NCBI RefSeq assembly: GCF_028858725.1
Contig: NC_084763.1
Span: 53,824,152-53,888,151, forward strand
Length of the DNA stretch: 64,000 nucleotides
Direction of reading: 5' to 3'
DNA from: Colius striatus
Lineage: Eukaryota > Chordata > Aves > Coliiformes > Coliidae
Shown here: positions 25,501-35,395 of the stretch, piece after piece
Layout of the letters: the number at the start of each line of letters is the position of its first letter
Position numbering within the stretch: the first letter of the stretch is position 1
The notes under the pieces: generated by a model
Seen by the model: only the letters and a program-made list of their open reading frames with translations
Told to the model about the DNA's origin: nothing
The model's database searches: none
Made by a program: the position numbers and the translations under genes

Positions 25501-28500
25501 TGCACTTGTTTCAAAGTAGAAGCTGCCCAAACAAGGAGAACATTAAACTGTGCAAAATATAAATCAGAGTATCATTTTACTGCTGCACTCAGCTTAGTCA
25601 TTCAATAAAGACAAATTCTAAAAGACTGCTAGTCCTCAGGAAAAAGATTTTTGGGAAACATTCTCTGATGGCTTTTAACCTAAATATATACATATATAGT
25701 AACTTTCCTACATCCTCCTCCTCCTATTCCACAATTACAATAGTAATTATGATTCTGCCATTATTCTTGGATTTATCACTGATACCTTGCAATGCTGGCA
25801 AGATTTGCTATTGATAATGCTTAAGGTAGGACTCAAGCAAGATGAAATACTATTTTGAGGAATCCTCCACCACAAATTTTAGACAGCGTCAGGAAATATT
25901 TATGGAATTCTGCAGAGTGGCTAGAATTTGCATGAATTTAATAATCACTTCTTCCACTAAGGTTCTTGGAGATGGGATTATTTCTAAGCATACAAATAAA
26001 GACACGCTCTGATGGCAAAAGAATTTGCAATTCACTTTCTGATTGTATGTACAATTTTATTATGCAATTTACAGTTCAGTTTCAAAAGACTGCAGTTCTT
26101 ACACTTATCATTTAAATATTTACTCTGTTTAGAATAACTAATACCATTAATGTATCAGCAAACTGTGATCTAGGACCATAAAGATTCCGCCACGTTGCGA
26201 AGCTGAGTTTTGAACGATTTAACAGTGACAAACACTAAAATGCAAACAGAAAACCAAAAGAGTCGATATACCTACAATTGGTAAAGAATAGTAGTCTTTC
26301 CAGCATTATCAAGTCCCACTATGATTACTTTGTGCTCTGCAAAAACACAAAAAAGACAAGAACAAATCAGTAAAAAGAGCAATAATTACAGTTCTGGTTA
26401 GTCACTTTTCCTTGCTGAAGAAAGCAACTGCTTGTTTGTCTTATTTCAATAACTTACACAGAATACTGGTGACTTCAGGTCAGAAAAAACCCAAAACTAT
26501 CCACAAAGTGTCATCTTGTCTTGATACAGTGTTAGAAAAAGTCAGTACTGGCAGTCTTCATAAAGGAATGGCTACTAATACGATTAATTAATTAAAAAAA
26601 AAAAACCCACAACTTAGTTTCAGGAAGGAAAGTACAAAAAAAAAAAAATCGTTTCTTCCTTTCCAGATTTGATTACAAGAAAGTAGAGAAAATTTTAATA
26701 GTGTTTAGAAGCCACTGGAACCAAAATTCACATGGTTTTCCAGAGAATGGTCTCTGCTAACCTGACTGCACAGCCTGGGAACTGTCAGCAAGTCTAACTA
26801 AAGTGTGGAGTTACAAAAGTTGAACCATCTTCACTCAGATCTTACCATTCTTTTTCTTACAGCACTTCTTTAATACCTACACCATTTATTCAGAGAAGCC
26901 TGGAAGATATTGAATCACTATCATTCTAAACAAAAATGTAAAAAAAGACAGATTTGTGAACTTCTTTAAGAACTGTATCAGTCAGACATAAACATACGTA
27001 AAGGAATAATGTATTGACAACTGCCAGAGTTGCTGACATCTGCTCTGTTTTCCTTACAGTTTCATTAAGAGCAATCTTGATAGTATGGACTAGACTTTAA
27101 ATAGCTGCAGGGCACAGTCTTTTAAATGAAAACAATACCTGGGTAAAGGTCTTTTGTCAATTTCAAAAATAAAGAAAAAGAATTCAAAAGTCATCAGTGA
27201 GCCATCTAGAAAACAGACAGAAGTCTACTTTTAAACCAATTGTTTCTTACAAGTAAAGTATCTATTTCAGTTCACGTAATTCCATTACTTCTTGATTAAA
27301 AGACAATATAGAGTTGAGAGACAGAGAAAAGCTCTTTCAGGCTTTAACCTCTCCACTGAAAAGCCACAGAGACCAGAAAAGAATAATAGAATAGTTCTGG
27401 TTGGAAAAGACCTTTTTGATCAAGTCCAGTCACTAACCTAAGGGTGCTAAGCCCATCACTGAACTTTGTCCCTCAGCATCTCATTGACACGTCTTTTATA
27501 TATCTCCAGGGATGATGACTCTACCATCTCCCTGGGCAGCTCCTTCCAGTGTTTAACACGCTCTCAGTGAAAAAGTTCTTCCTAAGATTAAATAAGGCTA
27601 TAGAACAATTTTGACCACCACCAGCAGCCAAATAAAAACAGTCACTCTTTAAAGACGACTGTCAAATTCAAAGTGGAGATGAGCCCTTACAAACATATCC
27701 ACAGAACTAAGTAGATACTCCCTGGTGGACTCAGGGCAGACACTGTTAGCTGTCCTCTCTCCCATTAGTCAAACTCACAGATCAGCACAGGCATCACCCA
27801 GTTTCCTTAAACTATTCTGCACTGCAGCTTTTCACGTTCAAAAACCCCACACACCAGATTTGGAGAGTAGATGGTGCACTGCAATGCTAAAGCAAGTGCA
27901 TTCTGCCAGGGCAGCAAGGAAAAGAGATAAAGGCTTGCCTCCTCTGAAAGTTCCCATCACACATCAAATCCACACAATATTTTACCTGTTGCATTTTCCA
28001 CTAGGAACCAATCTGGGTTTGCCAAAATGGGCTAATCATAACCAAAATGGGTTGGCTCAACTGAACAACTTCTGCTGTATGTGAGGTGAGTCAAAATAGA
28101 ACAACCGACAGATTCAATTCCCTAGTAGGAACACACAGCTGCTACCTTGGTCATAGGGCTAAAACAACTGAATACAAATAGTATCAGATGATGCTGTAAG
28201 AAGTCAACAGATAAGACTGGTCAACAGACACTTATGGTTGAATAACTTTAGAAACAGATAAGGTAAAGTCTCTTGACCTTCCTTCCAGTATCTCATACCT
28301 GCATTTGGATAAGATGGCAAGAGAATCAAATTGCAAGAATGGTAAAGGTGTGTAAATTAAAAAAGAGAAATTCAGTGCTTTAGTAGGATCTAAGGCACCA
28401 TGACAAGGTTTTCCTGTCAAGCAGAAATCACTCTGAATGAACTCAATTTTCTGTACAGTGTGCATTTAACTCTAACCCTACTGAACCCTAAGGCACAAAA

Positions 28501-31110
28501 CCACATGGGGCTTATTTTAAGATGTTAGTTCTCTTAAGATGTGCATTTTTCAGAAAACTACCATCATACCTTCTTCTTAACAGCATTAACTCATCAATAG
28601 ATATTTATTTAACATTGATCCAGACATTATTGATAAAATGTCTTTCAGATTTGGCATTTTCAGCTCAGCTATTATTCACGTTTATATAAAGCAAAACTGC
28701 AGTGCATAATTAATACTCAAATGAAATGCCAACAATTTCCTGTTCTGTATCTTCTAGCACTTAGGCACATCTCCTCCCCTATGCTCTACTTGATGGAAGA
28801 CAGATAGCACTTACTAAATAGTTGCTCTGTTTAATCTTTCATTTTGCCAGTCTCAAGTGCTTCAGCCTATCAGTCAGCACTGAGCTCACGTGGGTTTTGA
28901 TGAACTGGTAACATGCTCCACATACACCAGGGTCTATTGGCATCTTTGGCATATCCCCTTCTAGATAGCCAAAATCACAGCATAAGATACTGACCTAGTC
29001 TGCTCAACAAACAGTTTCATGGAAGAGCCTATGAACTCTCCAAGAAACTGTCTAGATTTAACTAGAAGATCAACCAAAACAGTAATTACTATCTTTTATT
29101 ATTACAAATAATATTATTTAGAGGCAAACAGACGTGTAATTGGAGAATAATTTTGCAATAGCAAAGTCAAATATTTCTGTTTGAAGACAACTTTCTAGGG
29201 TGGAATTTTAATTTTGGTCAAGAAAAGAAATTCACTTCCCTACCATCACCAGAAGAAGAGGGAGCAAAAAAAAAAAAACCCAACAAACCAAAGCAAAGAG
29301 AACTCCAGCAACAAAACAGGATCAGACTATATCCCAGAAGCATTGCACTGGGATAAAAGCCAAATGAGAAGTATTTCGTGGTACTGCCTCATTTCTATTA
29401 ACTGTGATACTAATTTTCATTAACATTTCAACTGTATGAAGGATAACTTTCCTTTCAAGAATTAATACACAGTAAGAAAGATGTGTTTTCCACTAATGAA
29501 ATGGAATAAATGTGATCTAAGGTAGTCACGTACTAACATAAAAAAAAAGAAACCAAAACAACCAAAGTGCACCTCTTCCTTCCTGAAGATAAAATATTGA
29601 CATCAGAAGGTACCATACAGACCAACACTAAAAGCCACCAGAAGTTATTTCCTGATCAATTCTTTGCTTACACACATCTCTTCAGAGTTTTCATGTAAGG
29701 AAAGGCGTCACAGATTGCAGCATTTGATTAAAACCAAGACAGTACTTAATACTTGTCTGGAGAACAGGGGAAACCTTGACTCTTACCAAATGGGTTTTCC
29801 AGTTCAGAAAAAGAAAAATCTTCAGATCAACAACAAATTCAGAAGACTCTGTTCGAAGACTTCAGGAATGACATGGTGAAATAGCGTATGCAGGGTTAAC
29901 AAAAACGGTCTGGATCTCCCTCCCATCGTTATATATATGTCTACATTAATATGTACATACAATGAGGTTCTGCTCTGGTATTTAGAATGGGTTATGCACA
30001 ATCACAGTGACAATACTATTAAAGGGATATCAGATGTACCTGCCTTTCAAAACTTGCAAATTTACTGGTAAAGTGTTGCACAAAAAAGCTTAACTACATT
30101 TAAAGAAAACTGAAGTGTAAACGAAACGTGCATTTGGAAACCCAACCAGAGAACAATAACACTGACATCAGTTTGCCTGCTCCAAACTCAAGGCCTCAAG
30201 GGAAAACAACAGAAGGAATAAATTCCTTACTATTTTATTTCCTCACTAAAGAAGGCCAGGAAAACAAAGATTCGTCAAAATAAACAAAGAGATAATATGG
30301 AATTCTCTATCTTCATGATAACTGTCTAAGCCAAAGGTGGTGGCAGGCACAAGTTTTGAACTCTGGATAAGAGCACGAATCATTATTGTGGGGCCGGGTG
30401 CACTAGGTAGGAGAGAACGGAAAGCTATTATTATCCTCTTACGACCTTTTTATTCTTGGCTAGAGAAGTGATTTTCTTGGGTCACTTATTGTATTTAACT
30501 AGCATCTTTGCCAAAACACAAACAGATCTTTACCTCAAATGCCCCAAGACACGTCTGGTAGCTTTTTTTCCTTGGTATTAAAGACAAAAATAGCATGATT
30601 TTAAGAGCAGATCCTGACTTAAAAGCGGGTTTGTAGAGACAAACAAGACCTTCATCGTCCATCAAAGCTCCAACCGCTACAACGATGAAAAAAAACCACG
30701 CGACTGAGAGGCAGCAGCATTCACCACTATGTGAACTCGGGTGCGTATCGCTTGAAGGGTTGGCTAAATGGGATAAACGAAGTGTTCAGAGCTGCCAGCG
30801 AGGAGCGGGGAGACAAGGGGACCACCTCAGTCAGAGAAACAAAGCGACTTCGGGCATGAGGCGCCGCGGAACCAGCGCTCAAGGCGCTGCACAAACAAAA
30901 GCCCAACTTTTGCTCGGGCACGCCGTGAGGGTGAGCCCGGCGACCAGAGCGGGCACCCGGCCTCCGACGGCTGCCCACGGCCCCTTCAGCCCCGCCGCCC
31001 TCACTCACCCCCGGCGCGCCGCCCGCCCCACCTCCCCGCAGCCGGCTCGGGCCCCCGCGCCAACCTTGGTTACCGAAGAGACTCCACAGCTTGGCGAAAA
31101 TCAGGCCCAT
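19493..31110 (-). CDS. ARL5B: ARL5B, ADP-ribosylation factor-like GTPase 5B (complete, 6 exons)
   Basis: The coding parts are 31110-31065, 26336-26276, 25111-24964, 22028-21945, 20721-20570 and 19541-19493, together 540 nt or 179 aa plus TAG. All junctions are GT-AG and keep frame. The product is an Arf-family small GTPase. Gly2 is the N-myristoylation site. The P-loop GLDNAGKT is at residues 23-30, the switch I threonine at 47, WDIGGQ at 65-70, and the guanine-specificity motif NKQD at 125-128. ARL5B acts at the trans-Golgi, where it recruits the GARP tether and supports endosome-to-Golgi transport (family knowledge). The residues MGLIFAKLW near the start and [12 protein letters not shown] near 128-139 mark it as ARL5B rather than ARL5A. 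Length equals the human protein, and relative to my memory of that protein only a few residues differ. The start codon lies in a CpG island. Confidence 0.97.
19542..20569 (-). other. ARL5B: ARL5B intron 5
   Basis: AT-rich intron of about 1 kb. I see no named repeat, exon-like frame or RNA gene. Confidence 0.8.
20570..20721 (-). CDS. ARL5B: ARL5B coding exon 5
   Basis: Encodes residues 114-164, from [15 protein letters not shown] to CCALTGEG. It carries the NKQD guanine-specificity motif and the G5-like CAL region. Acceptor TTGCTTCTAG, donor GG|GTAAAT. The exon is 152 nt. Confidence 0.97.
20722..21944 (-). other. ARL5B: ARL5B intron 4
   Basis: AT-rich intron of about 1.2 kb with no named repeat or hidden exon that I can support. 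Confidence 0.8.
21945..22028 (-). CDS. ARL5B: ARL5B coding exon 4
   Basis: Encodes 28 residues, [20 protein letters not shown] and the next eight, starting and ending in phase 0. The sequence has Ser where I recall Ala in human (RERLS versus RERLA). Acceptor TTTTTTCCCCTAG, donor GAG|GTATGG. Confidence 0.97.
22029..24963 (-). other. ARL5B: ARL5B intron 3
   Basis: Intron of 2.9 kb. A more GC-rich stretch lies at 22590-22850, but it matches no repeat I recognise. Short open frames (up to 108 codons) lack domains. Confidence 0.75.
24964..25111 (-). CDS. ARL5B: ARL5B coding exon 3
   Basis: Encodes residues 36-85, including switch I (TSPTIGSN) and switch II (WDIGGQE), the surfaces that change shape on GTP binding and contact effectors. 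Acceptor TTTCTTTAG|C, donor GAG|GTATGA. The exon is 148 nt. Confidence 0.97.
25112..26275 (-). other. ARL5B: ARL5B intron 2
   Basis: Intron of about 1.2 kb, AT-rich, with a short CTCCTCCTCCTCC-like tract near 25715. Nothing else is recognisable. Confidence 0.8.
26276..26336 (-). CDS. ARL5B: ARL5B coding exon 2
   Basis: Encodes [20 protein letters not shown] and carries the P-loop that binds the GTP phosphates and magnesium. Acceptor TTTTTGCAG|AG, donor TT|GTAGGT. The exon is 61 nt. Confidence 0.97.
26337..31064 (-). other. ARL5B: ARL5B intron 1
   Basis: The largest ARL5B intron, 4.7 kb. It contains one old CR1 fragment (about 27.4-27.6 kb) and poly-A runs near 26595, 26635 and 29268 that are not attached to any recognisable retrocopy. 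Its upstream end enters the CpG island. Confidence 0.8.
27385..27595 (-). mobile_element. CR1 LINE 3' fragment, reverse orientation
   Basis: The plus strand reads as a reversed CR1 3' end: AATAGTTCTGGTTGGAAAAG, then ACCTTTTTGATCAAGTCCAG, then 'TCTCCAGGGATGATGACTCTACC', then CCCTGGGCAGCTCCTTCCAG, and finally 'GTGAAAAAGTTCTTCCTAA'. It is diverged, consistent with an older subfamily. It lies inside ARL5B intron 1 in the same transcriptional sense as the gene. Confidence 0.85.
31065..31110 (-). CDS. ARL5B: ARL5B coding exon 1
   Basis: Encodes [15 protein letters not shown] plus the first base of Glu16. The N-terminal Gly and amphipathic helix give membrane attachment. The donor chosen is CAAG|GTTGGC, because it restores the GNQ residues that align with CNQ in the human protein. 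A second GT nine bases earlier (31073) would also keep frame. Confidence 0.92.
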
Positions 31111-31315
31111 GCCTGGCCTCGGCTTCCCGCCGGGCACCCAGGGCTCAGCCGGGCGACGGCGGCAGCAACTCCCGCAACTCCCTCCGGGCGAACGCAGCCC
31201 ACGGCGGCCCCGGGGCAGCGGCCGGGCGGGGAGGGGGAGGCGGGCACAGCACCGCCCCGGCCAACGGCAGCTGAGCGCCAGCGGCCGCCCCACCGCCCAC
31301 GCGGCTGCCGTGTCG

Positions 31316-31332
31316 CGTCACCGCCCGCGTCA
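31316..31332 (-). promoter_or_regulatory. ARL5B: Paired CRE half-sites upstream of ARL5B
   Basis: Two CGTCA pentamers (TGACG on the ARL5B strand) start 12 bases apart, about 205-220 bases upstream of the ATG, inside the CpG island. TGACG is the core bound by CREB/ATF proteins. Function is inferred only. Confidence 0.35.
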
Positions 31333-31834
31333 GCACGTACGGCCGCGGCGGGCGGCCCCAGCGGAGGCGAGCTGCGAGGGGGCTGGGCTTTGCCTCGGCT
31401 GATGAAGAGTTCGGGTTCGAGTGGCTGGGAATGCTCGTTGCGAGCCCGGGGTAGCAGCGGTCGCGGCTGTTGGCCCGAGGGCGGGAGCGGCCTTTGTCCG
31501 GGCACGGCCTTCCTAACGGCTGGGAAGGGTTTCGTGTCTAGTAAAGCCTTTAAAAGTGCTGTCAGTGCTGTTCTGCAGGTGCTCACATTTTGAACACTGG
31601 TGTGGGTGCCCCGATTTCCTTACACCTCGGCGAGGGTCAATAGAAGAACACAAACCCTGCTGCATCTCAGTAGAGGAATCTGCAGGTGTTCATGTGCAGG
31701 AGGCGTGGAAATACAAACCCCGTTACTTTAATCCACTCAGCAGCTTTCAGACTTACTCAAGTGGGGAAAAAAGGGCACCGCCAGCAACATTTTGTGAAAT
31801 CAGTTTCCTCATATGTCAAGAGCACGGGTCCGCG

Positions 31835-32022
31835 CTTTTCTGTGGTGCCTAGTGATAGGACAAGGGGTAACGGACAAAAGCTGGAGCACGAAAAGTTTCA
31901 CTTTAGGAAAAACTTCTTTACTGAAAGGCTGAAGGAGCCCTGGCACAGGGTGCCCAGGGAGGGTGTGAAGTCTCCTTCTCTGGAGGTTTTCTAGAGCCAC
32001 CTGGATGTGTTCCTGTGTGATC
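31835..32022 (+). mobile_element. CR1 LINE fragment between two CpG islands
   Basis: Recognisable CR1 phrases are GTGGTGCCTAGTGATAGGAC, AAGTTTCACTTTAGGAAAAA, AACTTCTTTACTGAAAGGCT, GGGTGCCCAGGGAGGGTGTG and 'TCTCCTTCTCTGGAGG'. They are in plus orientation. The copy stops after CACCTGGATGTGTTCCTGTG and lacks the terminal ATTCTATG repeats, so its 3' end has been lost. It sits between the ARL5B island and the island upstream of NSUN6. Confidence 0.85.
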
Positions 32023-32079
32023 AGTGTATACCTGCTTTAGCTGAATACTGAACCTGTGGCCTCAGCTCCTGCAGTGTCG

Positions 32080-32720
32080 CACGCTTATGGCTGCCCTGTA
32101 AGACAGGGAGGGACGCGCTGCTCCACGGCTGGCACCTGCCGGCAGCAACGAAGGACATACACCTCCAAACTATAGAAGGACGAGGACGCTGCAACGGCCC
32201 GGGCCGCCCCACGGCAAAGCGGGCTCTTCCCGCGGGGACAAACCCCTGCGGCCGCCCGTACGTGGCGACGGGGAGAACGAGGGCGCTGCTGCCCGCGGCC
32301 CGCGCTCGGGGCGGCCCGTACCGGCGGCCGCAGAGGCGGGACTTCCTGCCGCCGCCCCGGACGAGGCGGGACCGGCGCGGGGCCCGGAGGAAGGTGGGGA
32401 TCTGGCAGCGGTGGGATGCGGCGGGGACCTTGCGTCTGGGATCTGGTCCGGGGCTGCGTCCGCAGGGGCTCAGGGGAGGTGGAGGTGGCTGAGCAGCCGA
32501 GGTGTATCGCCTCCCGGGTGCAGGGCTTGAGGACCTTAGAGAGGCTTTGTAGAGCTGTATCCCCATCCCGCGCCGCACACACGGTGTTTTCAGCAACAGG
32601 GTGATCCTCCACGGAATAAAGGAGCGAGACCCACATTCCACTCCCCGCAGCAGCGACTTTTTCCTCGCGGGGGGAGAGGTGAGGACAGGAGGTTTGAAAG
32701 TTAAATGTTGCTCAGCATCT
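32080..32720 (+). promoter_or_regulatory. NSUN6: CpG island, probable NSUN6 promoter and 5' UTR exon
   Basis: A second CpG-rich block lies about 2.6 kb upstream of the NSUN6 start codon on the plus strand. The first coding exon of NSUN6 has a spliced 5' side (acceptor at about 35305), so an untranslated first exon is expected here. One candidate exon end is GGAGGAAG|GTGGGG (donor GT at 32394), but other GTs exist. A GGGACTTCC site (32338-32346, kappaB-like, overlapping an ETS-type AGGAAGT on the other strand) lies about 50 bases before it. The large minus-strand open frame (245 codons) over the island is compositional. Confidence 0.6.
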
Positions 32721-35305
32721 GTGAGTGCTGGTGCCGTTTGACAGCTCGCAGTGCTCATGTGCGTAGGTAGATCAAAGCCCTGGGCAGCAGCATCACGTCC
32801 CCTGCTACTGGTCCCAATAGTGGCCCGGGAAGCTTCATAAGGAGATGGTGAACAATGGCTCCAGGGGCCCTGTTGTGAAGTCGGTCAGGCCTTTCCTGGG
32901 GCAAGGTGTATCACACAGCAGATCTGTGGGGGGAAAAAAATCCCTTCTTCGAGTTTGAACTTGCCTCCTGCTGAGTCTGTTTGAAGTCTTAACTCTTTTG
33001 TTTGAAGAGGCACTAGACAGTCTCCCTCATCAGTCCTTCTTCCTTCCATATCTAAATATACTAGTTTTTATCCTGTTCCCCCTCAGCTATGTTCTTCAGC
33101 CTGGAAGATAGAAAACTCTTTAGTCTTTTGTTATTTGAAAGACATCCTCTATAAGTCATCACCATTCCCTGAACCTTTCTAAGCTACGTTGCATCATTTC
33201 TTAGATCACAGGCACTGAAAAGGTATACAGAGACCACTGAAGATGCAGGTTTTGTGGGTGTACTCTGAACCTCCAGTTGTGTGGTTTTAAAATTGCATAC
33301 AATAGTTGTATTCTTTTAACTCTTCTTTTTAACCAAGGAATTGCTGTTCATGTGTTGTTCCTCCCCCTGAACTAAGCACAATGATAATGGGTTTCTTTTG
33401 TTTGTCATTTTAGTGCATGTGTTGAGTTCACATGCCTTACAGGTGCTGTGACAGCAGCTCTTCTGTAGTAACACTTCATACCAGGCCCTATGAACTAGTC
33501 AGGGTCAAGTCTTAACTTCTAAGTGTTCCCTGACTTCCTAAAGTTCTCAATAACTGTGGTTAAAAGCACAGATGTGGCATCATGCTTTGTGTGATGTCTA
33601 CCCTGTCTACATGAGAAGTGAAATCTGCTGTTAATGTTATTGCTTTTCTGTTGGCCATGATTCTGTTGCAGGCATTGTAATGTACTTGCCATCTTTCTTA
33701 GAGGGATGATGGTTTCTAACACGTGAGAACTTTTCTGTTTTGATACGAAGTTTCAAACCACAGAGATTCTGTGTCACTTGTTGACATAGTTGTCTTGTTA
33801 ATTTATGTCATGGGACTAATGATTCCCTTTTAGAACACATTTAACGAACTCCATGGTGGTTCTGTTCCCTGTGTGCAGTGATTTGGATCACGAGATTTTG
33901 GTTTTGACCACCTACTGGCTCTTATTTCGTGACAGTGCTCAGTCACATTTTAAAAAGGAGGCAGAAACAACATGTTGACGACATGGTCAGTGGTTTCTTT
34001 CTTTCAAAGGCTGAGAATGTTGGAAATCAGACTTTGAAACTCAAACCAATGAAACTGAAAAATGCCTTTGGGCACAAAAGTTGAGTCTGAAAAAATAACA
34101 TTCTTCTGGCCTTAAAGTTACATCAGAGTCTGAAATCTAAAAAAATGTTGAGAATTTTTGTATGATAAAAGTGAGAAGAAGCCTCTTACTTGAATAGAAT
34201 GCTCAGCTTTCCCATGTATGTTCTCCTAAGTATGCTTAATACAACGAAAATGCAGTGCTCTAGTATTCAGATTTCCCTGTTATGGATGGAATAAACCTCA
34301 GTAACAGGAGGCAGTTTCTCACTTTCCCTCAGTTTTAGTGTAAGCAAACTATTAAATATTTCAGAGTCTCATTGCAGACTGAAGTATATATAATCACTCA
34401 GAATAGAGGCAATATAGGGGGTGGACAGGCACAATTTGGGAAGATACCTGGATTTCATTACTTACAGAGAAAAAGAAACAAAAACTACAAAGACTAAAAG
34501 CTGCATCAGGGCTGAGCTACAATAGGGACTTTATAGCAGGGCATTGCAGAGGGAGTTAAAGCAATGTCCTGTATCTTTTAGCTGTGTAATCGTTCACCAG
34601 ACAGCTTCAAGATATTCAGTAAGGATCAACAGAGCCTCTGTTGCATTAATGCTTCACTAGTCCTGCTATGAATTAAACAGAGATTCAAGAGAAAAGTATT
34701 ACTTAAGTATGCTTAAATATATTCCTTGTAATACTTGAATACTTAAGTATTACAAAGAAGCTAAGCTTGAGAAAAATAAATCTGACAGGGAAAAATTGGA
34801 ACATTGTCTCTAAAAAGGAACCAATATGATGAGGTAATAGATAAAGAATTTCAAAGATGAGACTTAGAAGAACTGAATTCTGTGAAGAGCCTTTGTGAGT
34901 CAATTCTAGGACTAAAGAGCAACTTCTCCCCAAGGATAGCTAGGGGAGCTTTACCAGGATGGGCTTTAGAGGCAATGACACTTCCTTCACGTTTCAGACA
35001 CTCACAGAGTAGTTTTGAAGGCATGGCTGGGAAAGATGCGACAGCAAGGAAAGCAGTAGCCTCATTGTAAGGTGACTGCAAAGGCTAAATATGTTAATGA
35101 ATGTATTCTGAAGTGTAATTAACAGCAGTGTTACAGTCATATCCTGAGCAATATCTGGAATTTTGAGTACAGTAAAAATATGTTATTAAAACTGACAAAT
35201 CGGATTCTGCATCTTAGTTTGTGAGTACTTTAATAAATCTAACATACGGGTTTTGATGAAAACCACTAAGAACATTCTCTCTTTGTTTCACTTCTGTGCC
35301 AGCAG
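32721..35305 (+). other. NSUN6: Probable NSUN6 5' intron
   Basis: This stretch runs from the CpG island to the acceptor before the NSUN6 start codon. It contains no recognisable coding sequence. The part at about 33055-33300 reads like a heavily decayed LINE, but too weakly to name. A short inverted repeat lies at 34726-34755. Confidence 0.5.
34726..34755. repeat. Short inverted repeat (11-bp arms)
   Basis: TTGTAATACTT (34726-34736) is followed 8 bases later by its exact complement AAGTATTACAA (34745-34755). It is AT-rich and may be chance or a decayed repeat end. Confidence 0.5.
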
Positions 35306-35320
35306 GTTTTATAAAACAAG

Positions 35321-35395
35321 ATGTCTTTTTTCCCGAAAATCTCTTTCCAAGGGGAAGTTGAAAAATATCTCAGCAAAGTATTCAGAAATAATGAG
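35321..35395 (+). CDS. NSUN6: NSUN6 coding exon 1
   Basis: Encodes [20 protein letters not shown] and five more residues. The ATG at 35321 aligns with the human start (MSIFPKIS). The exon begins at about 35306 after CCAGCAG, where two successive AGs could act as acceptor, both in the 5' UTR. Donor GAG|GTATGT. Confidence 0.93.

Larger units (their letters stand above)
30850..31540. promoter_or_regulatory. ARL5B: CpG island and promoter of ARL5B
   Basis: GC content and CpG frequency jump sharply against the AT-rich flanks. The island covers the ARL5B start codon (31110) and the sequence upstream of it on the minus strand. Visible elements are an Sp1-type GC box (GGGCGGGG, 31224-31231) and two CGTCA half-sites of the CRE type (31316-31320 and 31328-31332). 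There is no convincing TATA box, as is usual for CpG-island promoters. The exact transcription start is unknown. Long open frames on both strands here come from GC-rich composition and are not genes. Confidence 0.8.

Noticed and set aside
30685-31593. 302-codon plus-strand open frame and several overlapping minus-strand frames at the ARL5B promoter
   Set aside because: They lie in a CpG island where stop codons are rare by composition. They overlap on both strands, are rich in Ala/Pro/Arg/Gly without domains, and ARL5B exon 1 occupies the same DNA.
32021-32758. 245-codon minus-strand open frame
   Set aside because: It spans the second CpG island, has low-complexity Pro/Arg/Ala content and no recognisable domain, and overlaps competing frames on both strands.
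33055-33300. Possible decayed LINE in the region between the promoters and NSUN6
   Set aside because: The general texture (CAGCCTGGAAGATAGAAAAC and later phrases) suggests a reversed LINE, but no block matches well enough to call a family.
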